Assembly: GCA_036346225.1 (NCBI GenBank)
Contig: JARFIW010000663.1
Location: forward strand, 2,170,001 to 2,234,000
DNA: 64,000 bases
Direction: 5' to 3'
Source of the DNA: Platerodrilus igneus
Lineage: Eukaryota > Arthropoda > Insecta > Coleoptera > Lycidae
Notes under the pieces: generated by a model
The model's input: the letters and a program-made list of their open reading frames with translations, nothing else
Told to the model about the DNA's origin: nothing
The model's database searches: none
Shown: positions 42,820-54,803 of the stretch, piece by piece
Position numbering within the stretch: the first letter of the stretch is position 1
Layout: each line of letters begins with the position of its first letter
Position numbers and translations under genes: made by a program

Positions 42820-43964
42820 TTCCAATAAGTACGCTTCCTAATAATTTTCATTCTAAACTTATTTACTTCGAAACCCAAAGCTTGCTTATAATTTCAATCG
42901 TCCGTATCTTGTTTGAGGTATCCGTTTACTTCATGCACAATACTATAGCGCATAATTACTTCTTATTATACTTAATCTCAACGACTTGTTGAAATAATGG
43001 ATCGTACTTATTTGTTAAGTTCTGTTTCAAGTTTCTAATCACATTTGATAACGCCAGGATTGAAGTTCGAATTCTTGTTATTTAAACAATATCAATTTGA
43101 TTCTGCAGTTCGTTCTTATATGTATTTTCTAAACTACTCGTCCTATTACTTCAAGAACGATACACGTTTTTTTTTTATAAGAAGTGTAGATCTTGGGTGC
43201 ATCGGTAAGTGCTCCTGCGTTATTAATACTAGCAAGATTCTCTTTGTAGCTCAGCTGGAGGCTAAATTGTTTTATGTAGGTCCGATTATTCTTTTTATGT
43301 AGAATCAACTGCGCTTGTATTTGTTCCGCAGTGGCAGTGATTGTCGAGCGCTCAACATCTGTCGACCGTGGTGATGCTGCATCTGGACGCAAACACCCTG
43401 ACGCTTAGCTGATTCGCCTCCGTGGATGCAATGGGCACACGATAGTATCTTGGCACATGGAGGTATGTTATTAGTCTTCCCATATATCGGGAGCACCTCT
43501 TTTTTTCTACTCTTGTTGTTAGTGCGTCGTGGGTGCTCCATAGTCTTTATTAAATGATTGTTAGAATTTGTTCTACCGTTAATATTTTTACTTTAACACC
43601 CTGGTGTTATGAGAAATCATAAACAGTATTTTTTTTCATTCTTTTACTAATGAAATCTACATGTTAAACAAAATGCGCACTTCGTACGACAATTCTTAAA
43701 ATTTGTTCTTTGTAATATAACTATGTATTTATTTTTTTATTGTTTTAAACCGAATTCTTTTTTTAATTAATTTTTATTGTAAATAGAAAATCGATGACGA
43801 TGTATTATTTTGTATTGCTGGGAATCCCTCCGCCCTCTCCGCATTGATAGTTAGCCTGATATTTCTACGCTTCTAGTGTTCTGTTTTATCATCGTGATTC
43901 GTGCGGTATTCACTTTCAGTATCCTTTCTATTTCTGTCTGATCCGTACGCTTCATAACGTAGCA
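42820..43964 (+). repeat. 5' LTR of the gag element, with internal insertion
   Basis: Matches the 3' LTR in two blocks: 42820-42965 with 50870-51005, and 43655-43964 with 51000-51302. About 690 bp (42966-43654) is extra here. Ends GTAGCA at 43964. Confidence 0.68.
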
Positions 43965-43967
43965 TAA

Positions 43968-43992
43968 ATTTTGACGCACTGGCATGGGGCTC
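43968..43992 (+). other. Degenerate tRNA-Lys primer-binding site
   Basis: TTGACGCACTGGCATGGGGC, a mutated form of the tRNA-Lys(CUU)-complementary TTGGCGCCCAACGTGGGGC, placed right after the LTR end. Confidence 0.5.
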
Positions 43993-44552
43993 CGTTTGTG
44001 TAACTTTGGCTTAACTTTTGCTCCGATTTTGGTTTTGGTTAACGTTTGCTTCGATTTTATTTCGCTTAATTTCTGGCATGATCTGTTTTGTTATGGCCTA
44101 ATTTCCTACATTGTCCACTTTTCTCGGCCCGATATTGCTTTTTTTTTCTCTTCGCGCTCGAACTATTATTAATTTTTTTTTCTTTCGGCTCTTTGGTGTT
44201 CCTCACATAAGGATCGATTTTCTCTATTTCTGGTGTGGGTTCGATCTTCTTAGATTTTAGTTTTGTTCTCCTTCTTACTCGCTCAATATCATTGGTTGGC
44301 TAATTTCAGATTATTGGACTTGTGTTTTCACCAATAATTCTAGACCCTTTGAAGACTCTGGCGCCCTATTTATAATTTTATTGACTTTATTCTTTTAGGT
44401 TTAGTACTCTTTTTCAAATTTAATCCTTTTGTTACTTTCCTATGGAATAAAATCGTTTTGTTGCGATTCACTTCTGATATTTTATAGTTTATTCGGTTGA
44501 GGTTGGTAATTTTGCATTCCTCTGATATACAGTGTGTATTTCTTTTGTCACA

Positions 44553-45943
44553 ATGGTTACATGGGGGTTGGATGTGAATAGACTGTTAAAACCCGAACTC
44601 CAATATGAGTTATCTTTTCGAAAATTTGACTCTGACATTAAAGTCGAGGGGTTGCGTAAAGCCATCCGCAACGTGATTCAAGTGGAAATAAATCAGTCTT
44701 TACTCCTAGTCCTTATACGATTACGTTTACAGAGGCTCATGAGGCTATTGCGCTTACTGAACTTGGACCGTCTGACGACTTTACTGGGGATGTTACTGAT
44801 AATAAGTTTGCTTGTTTATGCTTCTTATGGGTACACATTCAGCGACGTTGTGGCTAGCTCTGAGGAGGAAGCCCTTACGAAAAATAAATTATTATTCGCT
44901 GTACAGACCATTCGTTCTGATGTTGAGGCGACTGTTAGTAAATTCAAGCGTCTTACTTTAGCGGATTTTACCCAACAGCCTTCTTCGAGCCCACAAACTC
45001 TTAATGTAGCTGCCACCGTTACCGGAGAAGTTCGTTATCTTTCTTCTGATTCCGAGGGAGTATTTGATACCTCTACTACTGTCAATACTATGACCCCTAC
45101 TAAAGGATACTCGCTTGCTAAACTGAATGTCTCTTTTTCAGGTGACGGTTCTCTATGGGAATTCTTTATTCGTACTAAGGAACTCAGTGTTTCACGTAAT
45201 ATTTCTGCTCAGCAACTTGTTCTTTTTACTCCTGAATTACTTACCGGAAAGACTTTACTTCTTTTCCGAGCACTTCAGCGTTCCCTCAAATGTTGGGAAG
45301 AAGTTGTTACTTTATTAAACGCCGAATACCTACCCGTGGATTATAATAAACGCCTATTAGACGAAATAAATTCTCGAACTATGGGTCCTACCGAAACCAT
45401 TGGTCTATTCGTGGCAACAATGTAAAGTTTTTCTTACGCCTATCCATACCCTTATCGGAAATCCAACAATTGGAGATCATGCGACGCAATCGAGCCCCGT
45501 ACTATCAGTCTGCATTAGCACTAATAGACTTTACTTTTATTTCACAACTACTGTCCTTAGGGAAAAGATTAGAATTTAGCAAGTACTCCATAGACACTTT
45601 TCGACCACCACCTTCTAGCGCTACTTCGCATTTGTTGGAACTAGACCTTGCTTATAAATCAGATGGTACGGCATTTCCTTCAGTTCAGTTCCGCGGGTCT
45701 AATCTTGTCTCTAGTCGTTCTACACCAGTTAATCAACCTAACCTTTCTTCTCTTGTTACTCCTACTTCGTCATCTACTTCTTCTAACCCGATAACGCGTT
45801 TCAATTGTGATAAAAGGGATCCTACGTATTCACTCTCACCGCAGGTTGTGCCTCGACCACCATTGCAACCTATACTTCGAATTAGTGACTTGCAGCTAGC
45901 TTCTCAAGAGTATGTTCCCGCTTTCTTAAATGATTCTACCTAA
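44553..45943 (+). pseudogene. Gypsy-type gag, frameshifted
   Basis: Starts at ATG 44553 (MVTWGLDVNRLLKPELQYEL), a common N-terminus of insect Gypsy gag proteins. The capsid region is clear at ~45150-45425: KLNVSFSGD, ELLTGKTLLLF, AEYLPVDYNKRLLDEI and RTMGPTETIGLF. It continues in another frame with FLRLSIPLSEIQQLE and IMRRNRAPYYQSAL. A zinc-knuckle remnant FNCDKRD follows at ~45810. Two offsetting frameshifts (~44700 and ~44850) and one at ~45423 break the protein, and no pol follows. Gag would package the element's RNA. Confidence 0.8.
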
Positions 45944-46245
45944 GAAATTCCTGTCGTGTCTGCAAGCACAAATGTCGCTGAAGTGAGGATAATTTCTAAT
46001 TCAGTCAGAGAGGGTCCTGTTGAAGTCCATGAACCTATATCGTTAATGCCTGTTGCTGTTTTTGTCAAAATCTTACCTGTTCCTGCTTTCTTAAATGATT
46101 CAACTCAAGAAATTTCTGTCGTGTCTGCAATCACAGCTGTAGCTGAAGTGACGATAACTTCTGCTACGGGCAGAGAAGGCCTTGTTGAAGTTAGGGAACC
46201 CGCAGCTATAATGCCTGGTGCTGTTATCGTCAAGTTTTACCTTAT
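45915..46245 (+). repeat. Two tandem 165-bp coding repeats after gag
   Basis: Each unit encodes about 55 residues with PAFLNDST, VVSA, AEV and REG-VEV-EP blocks. Exact 165-bp spacing keeps the frame. An in-frame TAA (45941-45943) interrupts the first. Confidence 0.7.
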
Positions 46246-46290
46246 CCTGTTTCTCGATCTACTATTGTCAAGGAATCAGTTCCTATTGTG

Positions 46291-46680
46291 GCTGAAGTTT
46301 TGTCTGTTCCTACTCCGTTATCTAACAGTGATAAAGTCTTACTTGATTCTACTTCTTTATCGGACGTTGATGAAACGTTACCTGCTCTTACTCTTTTTCT
46401 GATGTTAACAAAACTCTTTCTGATTGTGTTTCTTTAGCTAATGCTGACAAACTTCTACTTGCTTCTATTCTTTTAGCTAAGGTTAATGAACTTATAGCTG
46501 ATGTTCCTTTATCTATTGTTGTTGAAGTTCTTCCTGATGCTGTTTGTTTTTGTAAAGTTGACGAAATTCTACCTGATTCTGTTCCTTTATGTAATGTTAC
46601 TGAAGTGCTATCGGATTCTGCTCTTTTTCCTAAGGTTGATACTCCTATAACCAATGATGTTCTCTTTTCTAACTGTGATA
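46291..46680 (+). repeat. 39-bp tandem repeat encoding 13-residue units
   Basis: About ten units with the pattern V-x-E-[VI]-L-x-D-S-x-P-L-x-[NKD], for example VDEILPDSVPLCN and VTEVLSDSALFPK. One frameshift near 46390. More units of the same pattern appear at 49206-49370, beyond the inserted material. Confidence 0.7.
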
Positions 46681-46703
46681 CTGCTAGTCCTTCATCTAAT
46701 GAG

Positions 46704-47323
46704 GTACATGCCGAAAATCGGCACGTAACATTTCTGTAAGTTTTTAATTTGTAAGTGATTTCGAACCAATAATTTAAAAGACTTGTGCGTGCATTTCCGT
46801 CACTTTAGTTAGTTGCGTTGGCGCTCGAGATTGCGCAGACGCAGGGTGGGCAAGAAGTGGTGATTTCCGTCACGTCGGAACTAGTCAACCAGACGTCGAA
46901 CGGAGTGTGTATTTTTGTGCCGTTATCTTGTCTTCTATTTCAGGTAATGTAGGTTTCCTTTGATCTCTACCTGATATCGTTCATCCTACCTGTATTCCTT
47001 TATCCTACCTCTACATAGGAAAGAAGAAGGCAAATTTAAATCTGACTTCGACTAGGGGGCAAGGGATGACCCACGCCCAACAACGCTCAACCCCCGCCGC
47101 AGCGCCCAACTGACGCGAGAGTAGCTGACATGCTGTGAAGAGTTCTACAGTTTACGTGAGTATCTTTTGTCTTCTCTTATGATTAAAATAGACATTTTTT
47201 GTATGTGATAATAATTTGATCATAAATATGACGTAACCGCTTATTGCGCAACATTTTGCAAATATTTATCATTGTTACCAACTGTCGTAGTGGCTCTCAT
47301 ACATGGCGCGCCGGGACTTTAAA
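46704..47323 (+). mobile_element. LTR-like repeat, copy E, inserted in the gag element
   Basis: Collinear with copies A, C and D. The terminal palindrome is nearly complete (ACATGCCGA / TCGGCACGT). It interrupts the 13-residue repeat region. No flanking direct repeat is obvious. Confidence 0.58.
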
Positions 47324-49205
47324 AATTTACCTTAGAGTGTAGAGACCGAAAGTATAACAGTGACGCATCCAACGTTTTTTATGTTGAAAAAAATTTGTTT
47401 TCTTCTTGTCTATATCTTATAATGTATTAGTTTTAAATATACCTGTAGAATTTTCACTCAAAAAATAATAATTATTTTAATTTGTAATAACTGCCAAATG
47501 GAAAATATCAGTTGGTAACACTGCAATTGCCATGGCAACCATCTAAAATGAAATGACATGGAAACAGTTGCTATGCTAATTTGACATGGACAGCCATATT
47601 GGTTATTGTGTATACCTTTCATAAATCTATTACTAATTCAATAAATTCACATGTAACTTTATAAAAAATAGTGTGTTTGTATTTTAAATTCATTTTAAAT
47701 AGTGACCTAATTTAATTTAGTAAGAAGCTGGAACATATACTTTTTAAAAGTGTCCAATTACCATAACCTACCTTCACCAGCTGGTTTCTGGATTATTAAT
47801 ATTTCATGGAAGTACCCTAGTTATAAATAAATAGATTAAATAGATTAAAAAAAAAGGGAAAAAATCTCTTAAAATGACCCCAAGTATAATTACATTAACC
47901 CTAAAATTTTTCTTACTTTATTCTAACCTCTTTTTTTGGGCTAACTTTTTTAAAAAGTCGTCGTTTAGATAACTTATATACTATCTTACCTTATTATTAT
48001 TCTAAAATATTCTCTTAGTAATTCAAATAATCAACTATAACCTACGAATTCCTTTTTAAAGAAAATTTTGCTTTCAAATACAGCTAACGCAACTAACTGA
48101 GTTTCTTCTAGTATATCTTTTACCTTCTAAAACGCTGTAATAAACTTGATTTCTTTATATCTGCTCCTTTAAACACTACAATAATGAAGTGTTGATAACG
48201 TTTTGTATTTATGCTCATTTACGATAGTTGTTGATAAATCCCGCGATATCAAAAGGATATTTTAATAATTTGGAATAATGTTTTTTCTATACATGTATCG
48301 TAGAATATTGCTTTTGTGTAGCGAGTATGATTTTGTTTTGATAGCATATTTTTTTAGATATATCGATATTCCAACGCAGCATCTTAAGATCTATTTGGTT
48401 AAAGCGATATTTGCCATCCGAGTGGATCGCTCAGCATTATAAGTCTAGACGAAACTTGGGGGTAAGTTTGTCGCTCTAGAAATTTGTGAATCATTTTTTT
48501 AAGAATGATGTTGGAGTTTTTCTTTATTAGTCTAGGTGAAACTCAAAGAAGGGCTCGTCATCCTAGCAAGTATGTGTTACAAGATATCTTTCCGTTCTTC
48601 AACAATTTAATCACTAAATCGAGTTTTAATTACCGTTATCTCTTCATATATCGATTTAAACCACACTAGATGGCATAAAATTATCTTTAAAATCCTTCAA
48701 CCCTACGTACATCCAAAATTTTTTCACGTTCCATTTCCTTAACGATTTACCTAATGTTTCTGTCCCTACTATCAATTAGTAACTTCAATTACTTATTCCT
48801 TCTTTTATACAGCACTTACCGTCTACACGTTTAACTTATTTACCTTAAACTAGCTATCTTTTGCTTTTTGTTGACTTTTCCTTGAATTTATCGTTAGTCA
48901 TATATCGGTTTATTGTCTACATCCCCCAGTATAACTCTGTCGCTTCATTTAATTAATCCTCGCACGTTTTCTACAACAGATTATTTTGTTTTCAGTATTT
49001 ATCTTACATCGTGGAATTTTTTGGTAATTGTCGTAACTTTGGTTGCAATAACTCATTGAATTTTTATGTTTGGTTTTAGCTGATGTTTTGAGTGGATGCT
49101 TCTTTCTTTGGGCTCACATAGGAGCCGCGGCCTATGCCATTGTAAGAAATAATCCATATTCGCAGTTGCAAAAAACTAGGAGTTCCTATTCCATGCGTTT
49201 TTCTT
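47324..49205. other. Inserted or unassigned sequence
   Basis: Not similar to the flanking gag-element parts. Contains a TGGTAACACTG word and an RFX X-box-like palindrome at 47513-47540, otherwise AT-rich without recognisable coding. Confidence 0.4.
47513..47540. promoter_or_regulatory. X-box-like palindrome beside an insect promoter-like word
   Basis: ATTGCCATGGCAACC (47526-47540) is close to the RFX X-box GTTGCCATGGCAAC. TGGTAACACTG just before it resembles the insect core-promoter word GGTCACACT. No gene downstream was identified. Confidence 0.25.
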
Positions 49206-49370
49206 CTGAATTATTACAAATGTCGATGATATTTTATCTACTTCTGCCCCTTTATCTAACCTAACTGTCGCGTGCTTTGCTTGTGTTTCTTTTCGTAAGG
49301 TTGATTCTCGTACAGCCAATACTTTTTCCTTTTCTACCGTTGACTTTCTTACCAACAATTCTAAAAACAA
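49206..49370 (+). repeat. Continuation of the 13-residue (39-bp) repeat
   Basis: Units VDDILSTSAPLSN, LTVACFACVSFRK and VDSRTANTFSFST keep the 13-residue period seen at 46291-46680. Confidence 0.6.
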
Positions 49371-50761
49371 ACAACTTATGGTGCGTTTTGAGTTTTCTAA
49401 ACTACCCTTGCTACCACTTTCTCAACCTCGTGCTACGCTACTACACAACCTACTGTTCTTGTTTTGCAGAAAACTGCCCAAAAGGGGCAGACATTAGTCT
49501 ATGCCCATTCCGAACCTGAGGATATATGTCGGCGAAATCTTAATGTTCTTGATCTCGTTTCGTGTGCTTGCTGGCGGCGCAAACGACTCAAGCTCAATAA
49601 CTAGTCCTCGAGCCCCCAGATTCTTATGCCGACTTTGCTCTCCGTAGGATTTGATTCCTGGACGTTACAATTTCTTTTTACTTCCCTGTTTTGCTGGGTT
49701 TTCTTTCACCCCATGTGGGTCCAGGAATAGAATAGCCCCCCATGGTACGACCTGCCTGTCGTAAGAGGCGACTAAAGCGGTTCAACATATACACACACAT
49801 GCACGCACGCACGCGCACACACACACACACGCTCAAATACACACACGCACGCATACATAACTACAATGGGATTCTGTTTTATTTTCTTTTGTGCGATTCT
49901 TAGGGTTTTTTGTGGTTTTTGTACTTGTTGCTTGGTGTTATTCTTTTTGTTTTTTTCATTTTTTTTCCTCGTTCCTTTCGTTTCACATTCCTCTCCTTTT
50001 TCCTGTGGCTGGTGTTACTTTCTGTCAATCTTCGTGCTGACTTATATTTTTCAATCACTTCCTGTGGTAGATGCTTTCTAGTCCAATTTTCTTTTCTTCG
50101 GAAACCACAACTAGTCGACTTTAAGACTGGTTAACGTTTCTCTTCTATGGTTCTTCGGTTGTTGCGATTTTTGGGTACCACAGTTTGAAGTAATTTCTTT
50201 TTTTTAATCTAGCATTTTTGGTTGTTCCCGAGCTTACTTTGAGGCTTGACAGTTATTGTCTCATTTTGTCTTGTACTGTTGGTTTTATTCCTTGTCCCTT
50301 TTCTTACTTTGGGTTTTTTCGCGAGAAACCAATTTTTTTCTTGAGGTTGAAGACTTTAACGCTTCTTTAGTAGAGATATTCATCCTCCAACGACTTTTCT
50401 TTAATGATAGGCCATTCCATCTTTGTCGTCGGTGATTGCTATCTTCTACTTTTCCTTTTCCTATGTCCTCTAAATTTTTTGATTTAGTCGGTATACTGGT
50501 ACTTCGAGCCGGATGAGAATTCTTTTTTTGCTTTTGGAGTGTTTTCGTTTGTTTTCTTTCTCCTTTTTGGTTAAGCAAATTTATTTTAGTTAGTTCTATC
50601 TACTATTGTATGTTGGTCTATCAGTTGATTTTTTCTTGTTTTTTTAGGGTTGTTTTTTAATCTATTAAGCGATTTTTTTTTGTTTTTTCCGAGTACTGTC
50701 CTGTCCGCTGCATTACTTTTGTTTTCCTATCCAAACCTGTTAATTTTGCTGTGAGGGGATT
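49371..50761 (+). other. 3' internal region of the gag element, non-coding
   Basis: Pyrimidine-rich and without recognised protein. Includes a short dispersed-looking word CTGCCTGTCGTAAGAGGCGA at ~49763 and a CA-rich microsatellite at 49797-49860. Ends in GAGGGGA (50753-50759), the likely polypurine tract. Confidence 0.5.
49797..49860. repeat. (CA)n/(CG)-rich microsatellite
   Basis: Imperfect run of CA with GCAC interruptions. Confidence 0.9.
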
Positions 50762-51302
50762 TGTTACGTTCACTTTCGACGACAAGTTAAAAACACATCC
50801 TTCTTTTTCTTACATTATTCATGCACGTAGATTCTGCTTTAATATTCAAACAATACCTGGTATATTAGAACTTACAACAAGTACGCTTTCTAATAATTTT
50901 CATTTTAAACCTATTTACTTCGAAACGAAAGCTCTTCTATAATCTCAATCGTCTATACGTTGTTTGAGGTACCCGTTGTTGACTTGATACACAATACTAT
51001 AAATTCTGCATATTAAACGAAATGCGCACTTCGTACGTCATTTCTTAAAATTTGTTCTTTGTAATATAACTACGTATTTATTTTTGTTGACTTAAACCGA
51101 TTTTTTTTAATTTTTTATTGTAAATAGAAAATCGATGACGATGTATTTTTTTGTGTTGCTGGGAATCCCCCCTCTCCGCATTGATAGTTAGCCTGGTATT
51201 TCTATGTTTCTTGTGTTCTGTTTTGTCATCGTGATTCGTGCGGGTCCTCACTTTAAGTGTCCTTTCTATTTATGTCTGACCAGTACGCTTCATAACGCAG
51301 CA
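50762..51302 (+). repeat. 3' LTR of the gag element
   Basis: Starts TGTTACG after the purine tract and ends CGCAGCA (541 bp, TG...CA). Blocks match the 5' LTR at 42820-43964. Confidence 0.7.
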
Positions 51303-52555
51303 TCTGCCCCAGGAAATTCTTTAGTACTGTAATGTTTTAGTGCAAGCGTCATGTGAAAACAACACAAAGATTTGGTTCGTACGAAAGTTCAGTCTGAGGA
51401 AATGTAAAAAGTGCACTTATCATGCCTTACGTGCAGTTGTAGCTACCAATGTGCATCAGAGAATTTTAAAGTTTCTTAGAGGGCAGAGACGTTTCGTTGG
51501 AGCAAATGTGTCGAAACAAAGCACTCGACTACTGACTTCCTCGAGTGTAGACGTGTTGTAGTGCTCTGACATATCAACAATGTGATTCCTTCCTTTCCGT
51601 TCCTGTCCAATATAGTTACATCACATATCGGCGCTTTGTTACAGAAGGCTACAAGTGAGCAAATGGGACATCAGGATTCTACCCACGACATTCCAGAGAA
51701 TCTGAAACTGCCGAATCGGAAGTAAGATACTGCGGGTAAGTGGTGAATTATAACTTAAAAGGCATTTGTCACCCCGGGGAATTTAAAATTTAAAAATGTA
51801 GAACTATGTAACAATTTTTTTGACCTCTGCAAAGCACCAATAAATTATTAGTTAAATACATCTTCTTGTCTGTTCCATTAAACCAGTAAACGTCGTCGAT
51901 TAAATAAATATCCGTATTGGGACCATGTGGTATAACCACAATACAGAGATGCTAGTTTGGTTGCTAACATCAAGCGTTAACTATTCGTATAAACATTTCA
52001 ATGCCAAACACCTTTGATATTTCGTGCGCAACGTGTCATCGGTCATTCTGGCTAGAACACTTGGCAAGAAGGCATCATGAAGAACCTTAGAGTTCTGGCC
52101 AGTAATTTGCATGTGGCTTTACGTCTTTGTGAAAACTCAAGTGTAATAAACACTTGATATAGTGTTCTTAATAATAGTAAGCAAATAGATATAATCTACT
52201 AGACAAACTAAATAATTTTGGTGTAGCGCTGTTTTCGTATTTTCTTTTGTTTAGTCTGATTCCGTTTTATCTGGTTTTATAAAAATTAGCCCGTTTAAAT
52301 TTTGTATTGTATGATTATATGGATCTTTTCTTTGCGTTTACGATTATCGAGTTTACTATTCAATGTGAGCATTTATCAAGTTGATGATAATATTCTAAAT
52401 TTAGCGAGAAAGTACTTCAATGTAGCGATAATATAGATTGGTCTAACATGAACGTCCTTCAACTTTATCATAATAGGTAGATTTAATAAAATGTTCTGCA
52501 ATGAAACTGTATATTTGAAATTTCACCAAAATGTTCTTCAATTTAGATAGCAATT
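51303..52555. other. No recognised gene; possible non-coding first exon near 51320-51737
   Basis: 51320-51737 is richer in GC than its surroundings and ends in TGCGG|GTAAGTGG, a strong splice-donor match. The 73-residue frame inside resembles nothing I know. Could be a host 5' exon on the plus strand; unproven. Confidence 0.3.
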
Positions 52556-53128
52556 TGTAACGGGCATTTTTATAGTTTAACATTTTACGCTTTTATCCTC
52601 AATTCATAAGTACATTTCTACAAATTACTATTTTTATATTTGATATTTATTAACTCCTTAGGCGAGTGCATCGTATTAATTATAGATTGCATCGTTCTTG
52701 TCTTGCCGTAAATATAAATTTTGTTCCTTATGTGGATATACAAGTCTAGATAAGAGACGATAAGCAGTTGGTAATAACGACGAATTGATATAAACAGATG
52801 AGGAGTCGGAGTTCGTTCTTGGTTCCTATATATGAATTACATTGAAAAATACTGCTTCTTCTGTTGCTTTGACAATAGTGAGAATTAATGCGGTAACAAT
52901 TTTCGTATTGTTCCTGAACAAGCACAGCACGTTTCTAGTTGTTTTTCTTGTGAAGTAAAAGTTGTATTTTAACTGTAGCAGTGTGTAGTTCTGATTACTA
53001 TTGAAGGAAAGATGCTTTATAGACGAACGTGTTTACTCGACCTGCACGTGCGTTTCACGGAACATTGACGGACTTACTTAGTGATACGCGTACTTTACTA
53101 ATTTGTGATTTTTAGTTGTTTGTCTTGT

Positions 53129-53932
53129 GAGTAATTCAGTAGTATTGATCTTTCTTTCTTTCTTTCCTTTTTTTTATGTTTTAAAATATCATGTAAGTCT
53201 TTTGTAAAAGATATCAGAACTACAAAGATATGGTAAAGCAACGGATAGATATTTAGAGTAATAACAAGTAGGAAATAGTTCAACTTACAAAAGGCCTTCA
53301 GCCACGCTTCCTTGCAACGAAAGTGTGAGATTCACGATGTCCTACGCTAACGAAGCACTTCACCCTGGACTGTGAGGGTGTTGATGGAACTTCTTACACT
53401 TTACACTAATCACACCTACGTATTTCACTAGTGTTAGCAGCAGACATTATCATGCTGATGGAACTATGTAGCATTGATAAATTTCTTGTTAATTCTACTT
53501 CCTTATACAATAATTTCGAAATATTTTGTAACACAAATCGTAATAACAAAATGGTAATAAAAATTTAGAATCGCGGGCTTTCAAGGCGCGACGCAATGCA
53601 TTAAACTAACAGTAACGTGAGGTTTTATTTGCTACCTATGGTAACAAAGAAAAATCTAATGCTTTTGAATAACGAAATCTGCGCAAACAACGATCTATTT
53701 TAGATTCGTTGGGGTTAGAAAAATTCAGAAACTACAGTATCACTGTATTTAAATAATCCAAAGTATGCGCTACTCTGAGAAGAAAAGGCCCGCGAAACTA
53801 GATCGCACACACATTAATGCACTCGCCTAAGGAGTTAATAAATATCAAATATAAAAATAGTAATTTGTAGAAATGTACTTATGAATTGAGGATTAAAGCG
53901 TAAAATGTTAAAGTATAAAAATGCCCGCTACA
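53129..53932 (-). repeat. 3' LTR piece of the embedded L element
   Basis: Minus strand starts TGTAGCGGGCAT at 53932. Matches 28288-29567, with a divergent segment at ~53546-53660. Confidence 0.7.
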
Positions 53933-53942
53933 ATTTCCCCCC
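53933..53942 (-). other. Polypurine tract of the L element
   Basis: GGGGGGAAAT on the minus strand directly before the LTR start; primer for plus-strand DNA synthesis in LTR elements. Confidence 0.7.
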
Positions 53943-54738
53943 TAGCAAAATAAAGACGGGGTGAAAGAAAAAAAAACGACAGACAAGGAACCAAACAAAA
54001 AAATTCTTATCCGGTTCGAAGGACCAACACCAGTATAAGAAAAAGAACATTTTTTTTCAAAAGAAGACAAAGTCATCTATCGTAACCAACAATGACAGAA
54101 TAGGTAAAGAAAGTATTAAGTAAACACCCAATGAGAATTACAGGTTATAGCTACTTTCAAAAGCGCCAAAAGACGGATGTCCCCAAAAAGGGACATTTCT
54201 GTTCTCCACCTCGAAGAAAAGTTTTGGTTTCCCGCGGAGAAACCAAGAGAAAAGAAAAAAACGAAGAAGAAAACTCGTAGCAAAACTGTCACCCTCAAGT
54301 GTGCAGCAAAGAAAGAACCAAGACAAAGCAAAGGACAAAGGCAAGCTAGTATACAATCTAGAATACTTCCAACTGAGGTAACACAGATTCGTATGAAACG
54401 ATTACTTAAGCAAAGTATGGCTAACAGACCTACAAAAGCGACCAAGTCGAAATTCCTAAAGGAAAAGAAAATAGATCTGAAGCCTACCTCAAGGAATGGA
54501 TGTAGAAAGCGACTATGATAGTCAAATAGTGAACAAATGGGGGAACTAGCCAGAAGAAAAAGTCACGGGATGGGCTAGCTACCAAAAGGTGAATAGGAAT
54601 ACGAAATGGGCGCCAGTGTTTTCGGACACAAGCTTATCAGAGAAAACACAAGACCAATAAGCCAAAAAAACATCAAGATCATAAAAAAAAAATTCTAAAA
54701 AAATCAAGAGCAAAAAAAAAATCGAGCAGAAAAAAAAA
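53943..54738 (-). other. Internal region of the L element, non-coding
   Basis: About 800 bp. Two blocks match the 3' internal part of the gag element (GAAACCAA...TTTTCTT and CTTCGAACCGGATAAGAATT). The opposing ~110-residue frames at 54116-54518 are low-complexity (Lys-rich one way, Phe-rich the other) and are not taken as genes. Confidence 0.55.
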
Positions 54739-54803
54739 TCGAGCCCCACGTTGGGCGCCAAAGTTTGTTAGGTTTTTTTTTCGTGGCCCCACATTGGGCG
54801 CCA
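54739..54803 (-). other. Two tandem tRNA-Lys primer-binding sites
   Basis: 54739-54760 is a perfect 22-nt complement of the tRNA-Lys(CUU) 3' end, beginning TGGCGCCCAACGTGGGGC on the minus strand. A second, slightly mutated copy lies at 54782-54803, seven bases from the LTR end. Confidence 0.78.

Larger units (their letters stand above)
42820..51302 (+). mobile_element. Gypsy-like LTR element with gag, no recognisable pol
   Basis: 5' LTR (to 43964), degenerate tRNA-Lys primer site, gag (44553-45943), a repeat-coding region, inserted material (46704-~49200), a U-rich non-coding part, a purine tract and a 3' LTR (50762-51302). The 3' internal part (50310-50560) resembles the internal region of the element at 53943-54740 in reverse, so both belong to one lineage. 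No reverse transcriptase, RNase H or integrase is visible: either an internally deleted copy or a non-autonomous family. Confidence 0.72.

Noticed and set aside
43305..43541. Minus-strand 78-residue frame in the 5' LTR insertion
   Set aside because: No domain, no splice context, and it lies in inserted sequence within an LTR.
44358..44366. TGGCGCCC as the primer site of the gag element
   Set aside because: Only eight bases match the tRNA; the LTR end and the better, though mutated, site are at 43964-43992.
46388..46654. Minus-strand Ser/Thr/Lys-rich 13-residue repeat protein
   Set aside because: Antisense of the 39-bp repeat; the gag-bearing strand is plus.
49750..49786. CTGCCTGTCGTAAGAGGCGA word as part of a gene
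   Set aside because: It looks like a dispersed repeat word I have seen in other animal genomes, but I cannot assign it to a family from the sequence alone.
54116..54518. Opposing ~110-residue frames in the L element
   Set aside because: Low-complexity Lys-rich and Phe-rich translations of purine/pyrimidine-biased DNA; no domain.
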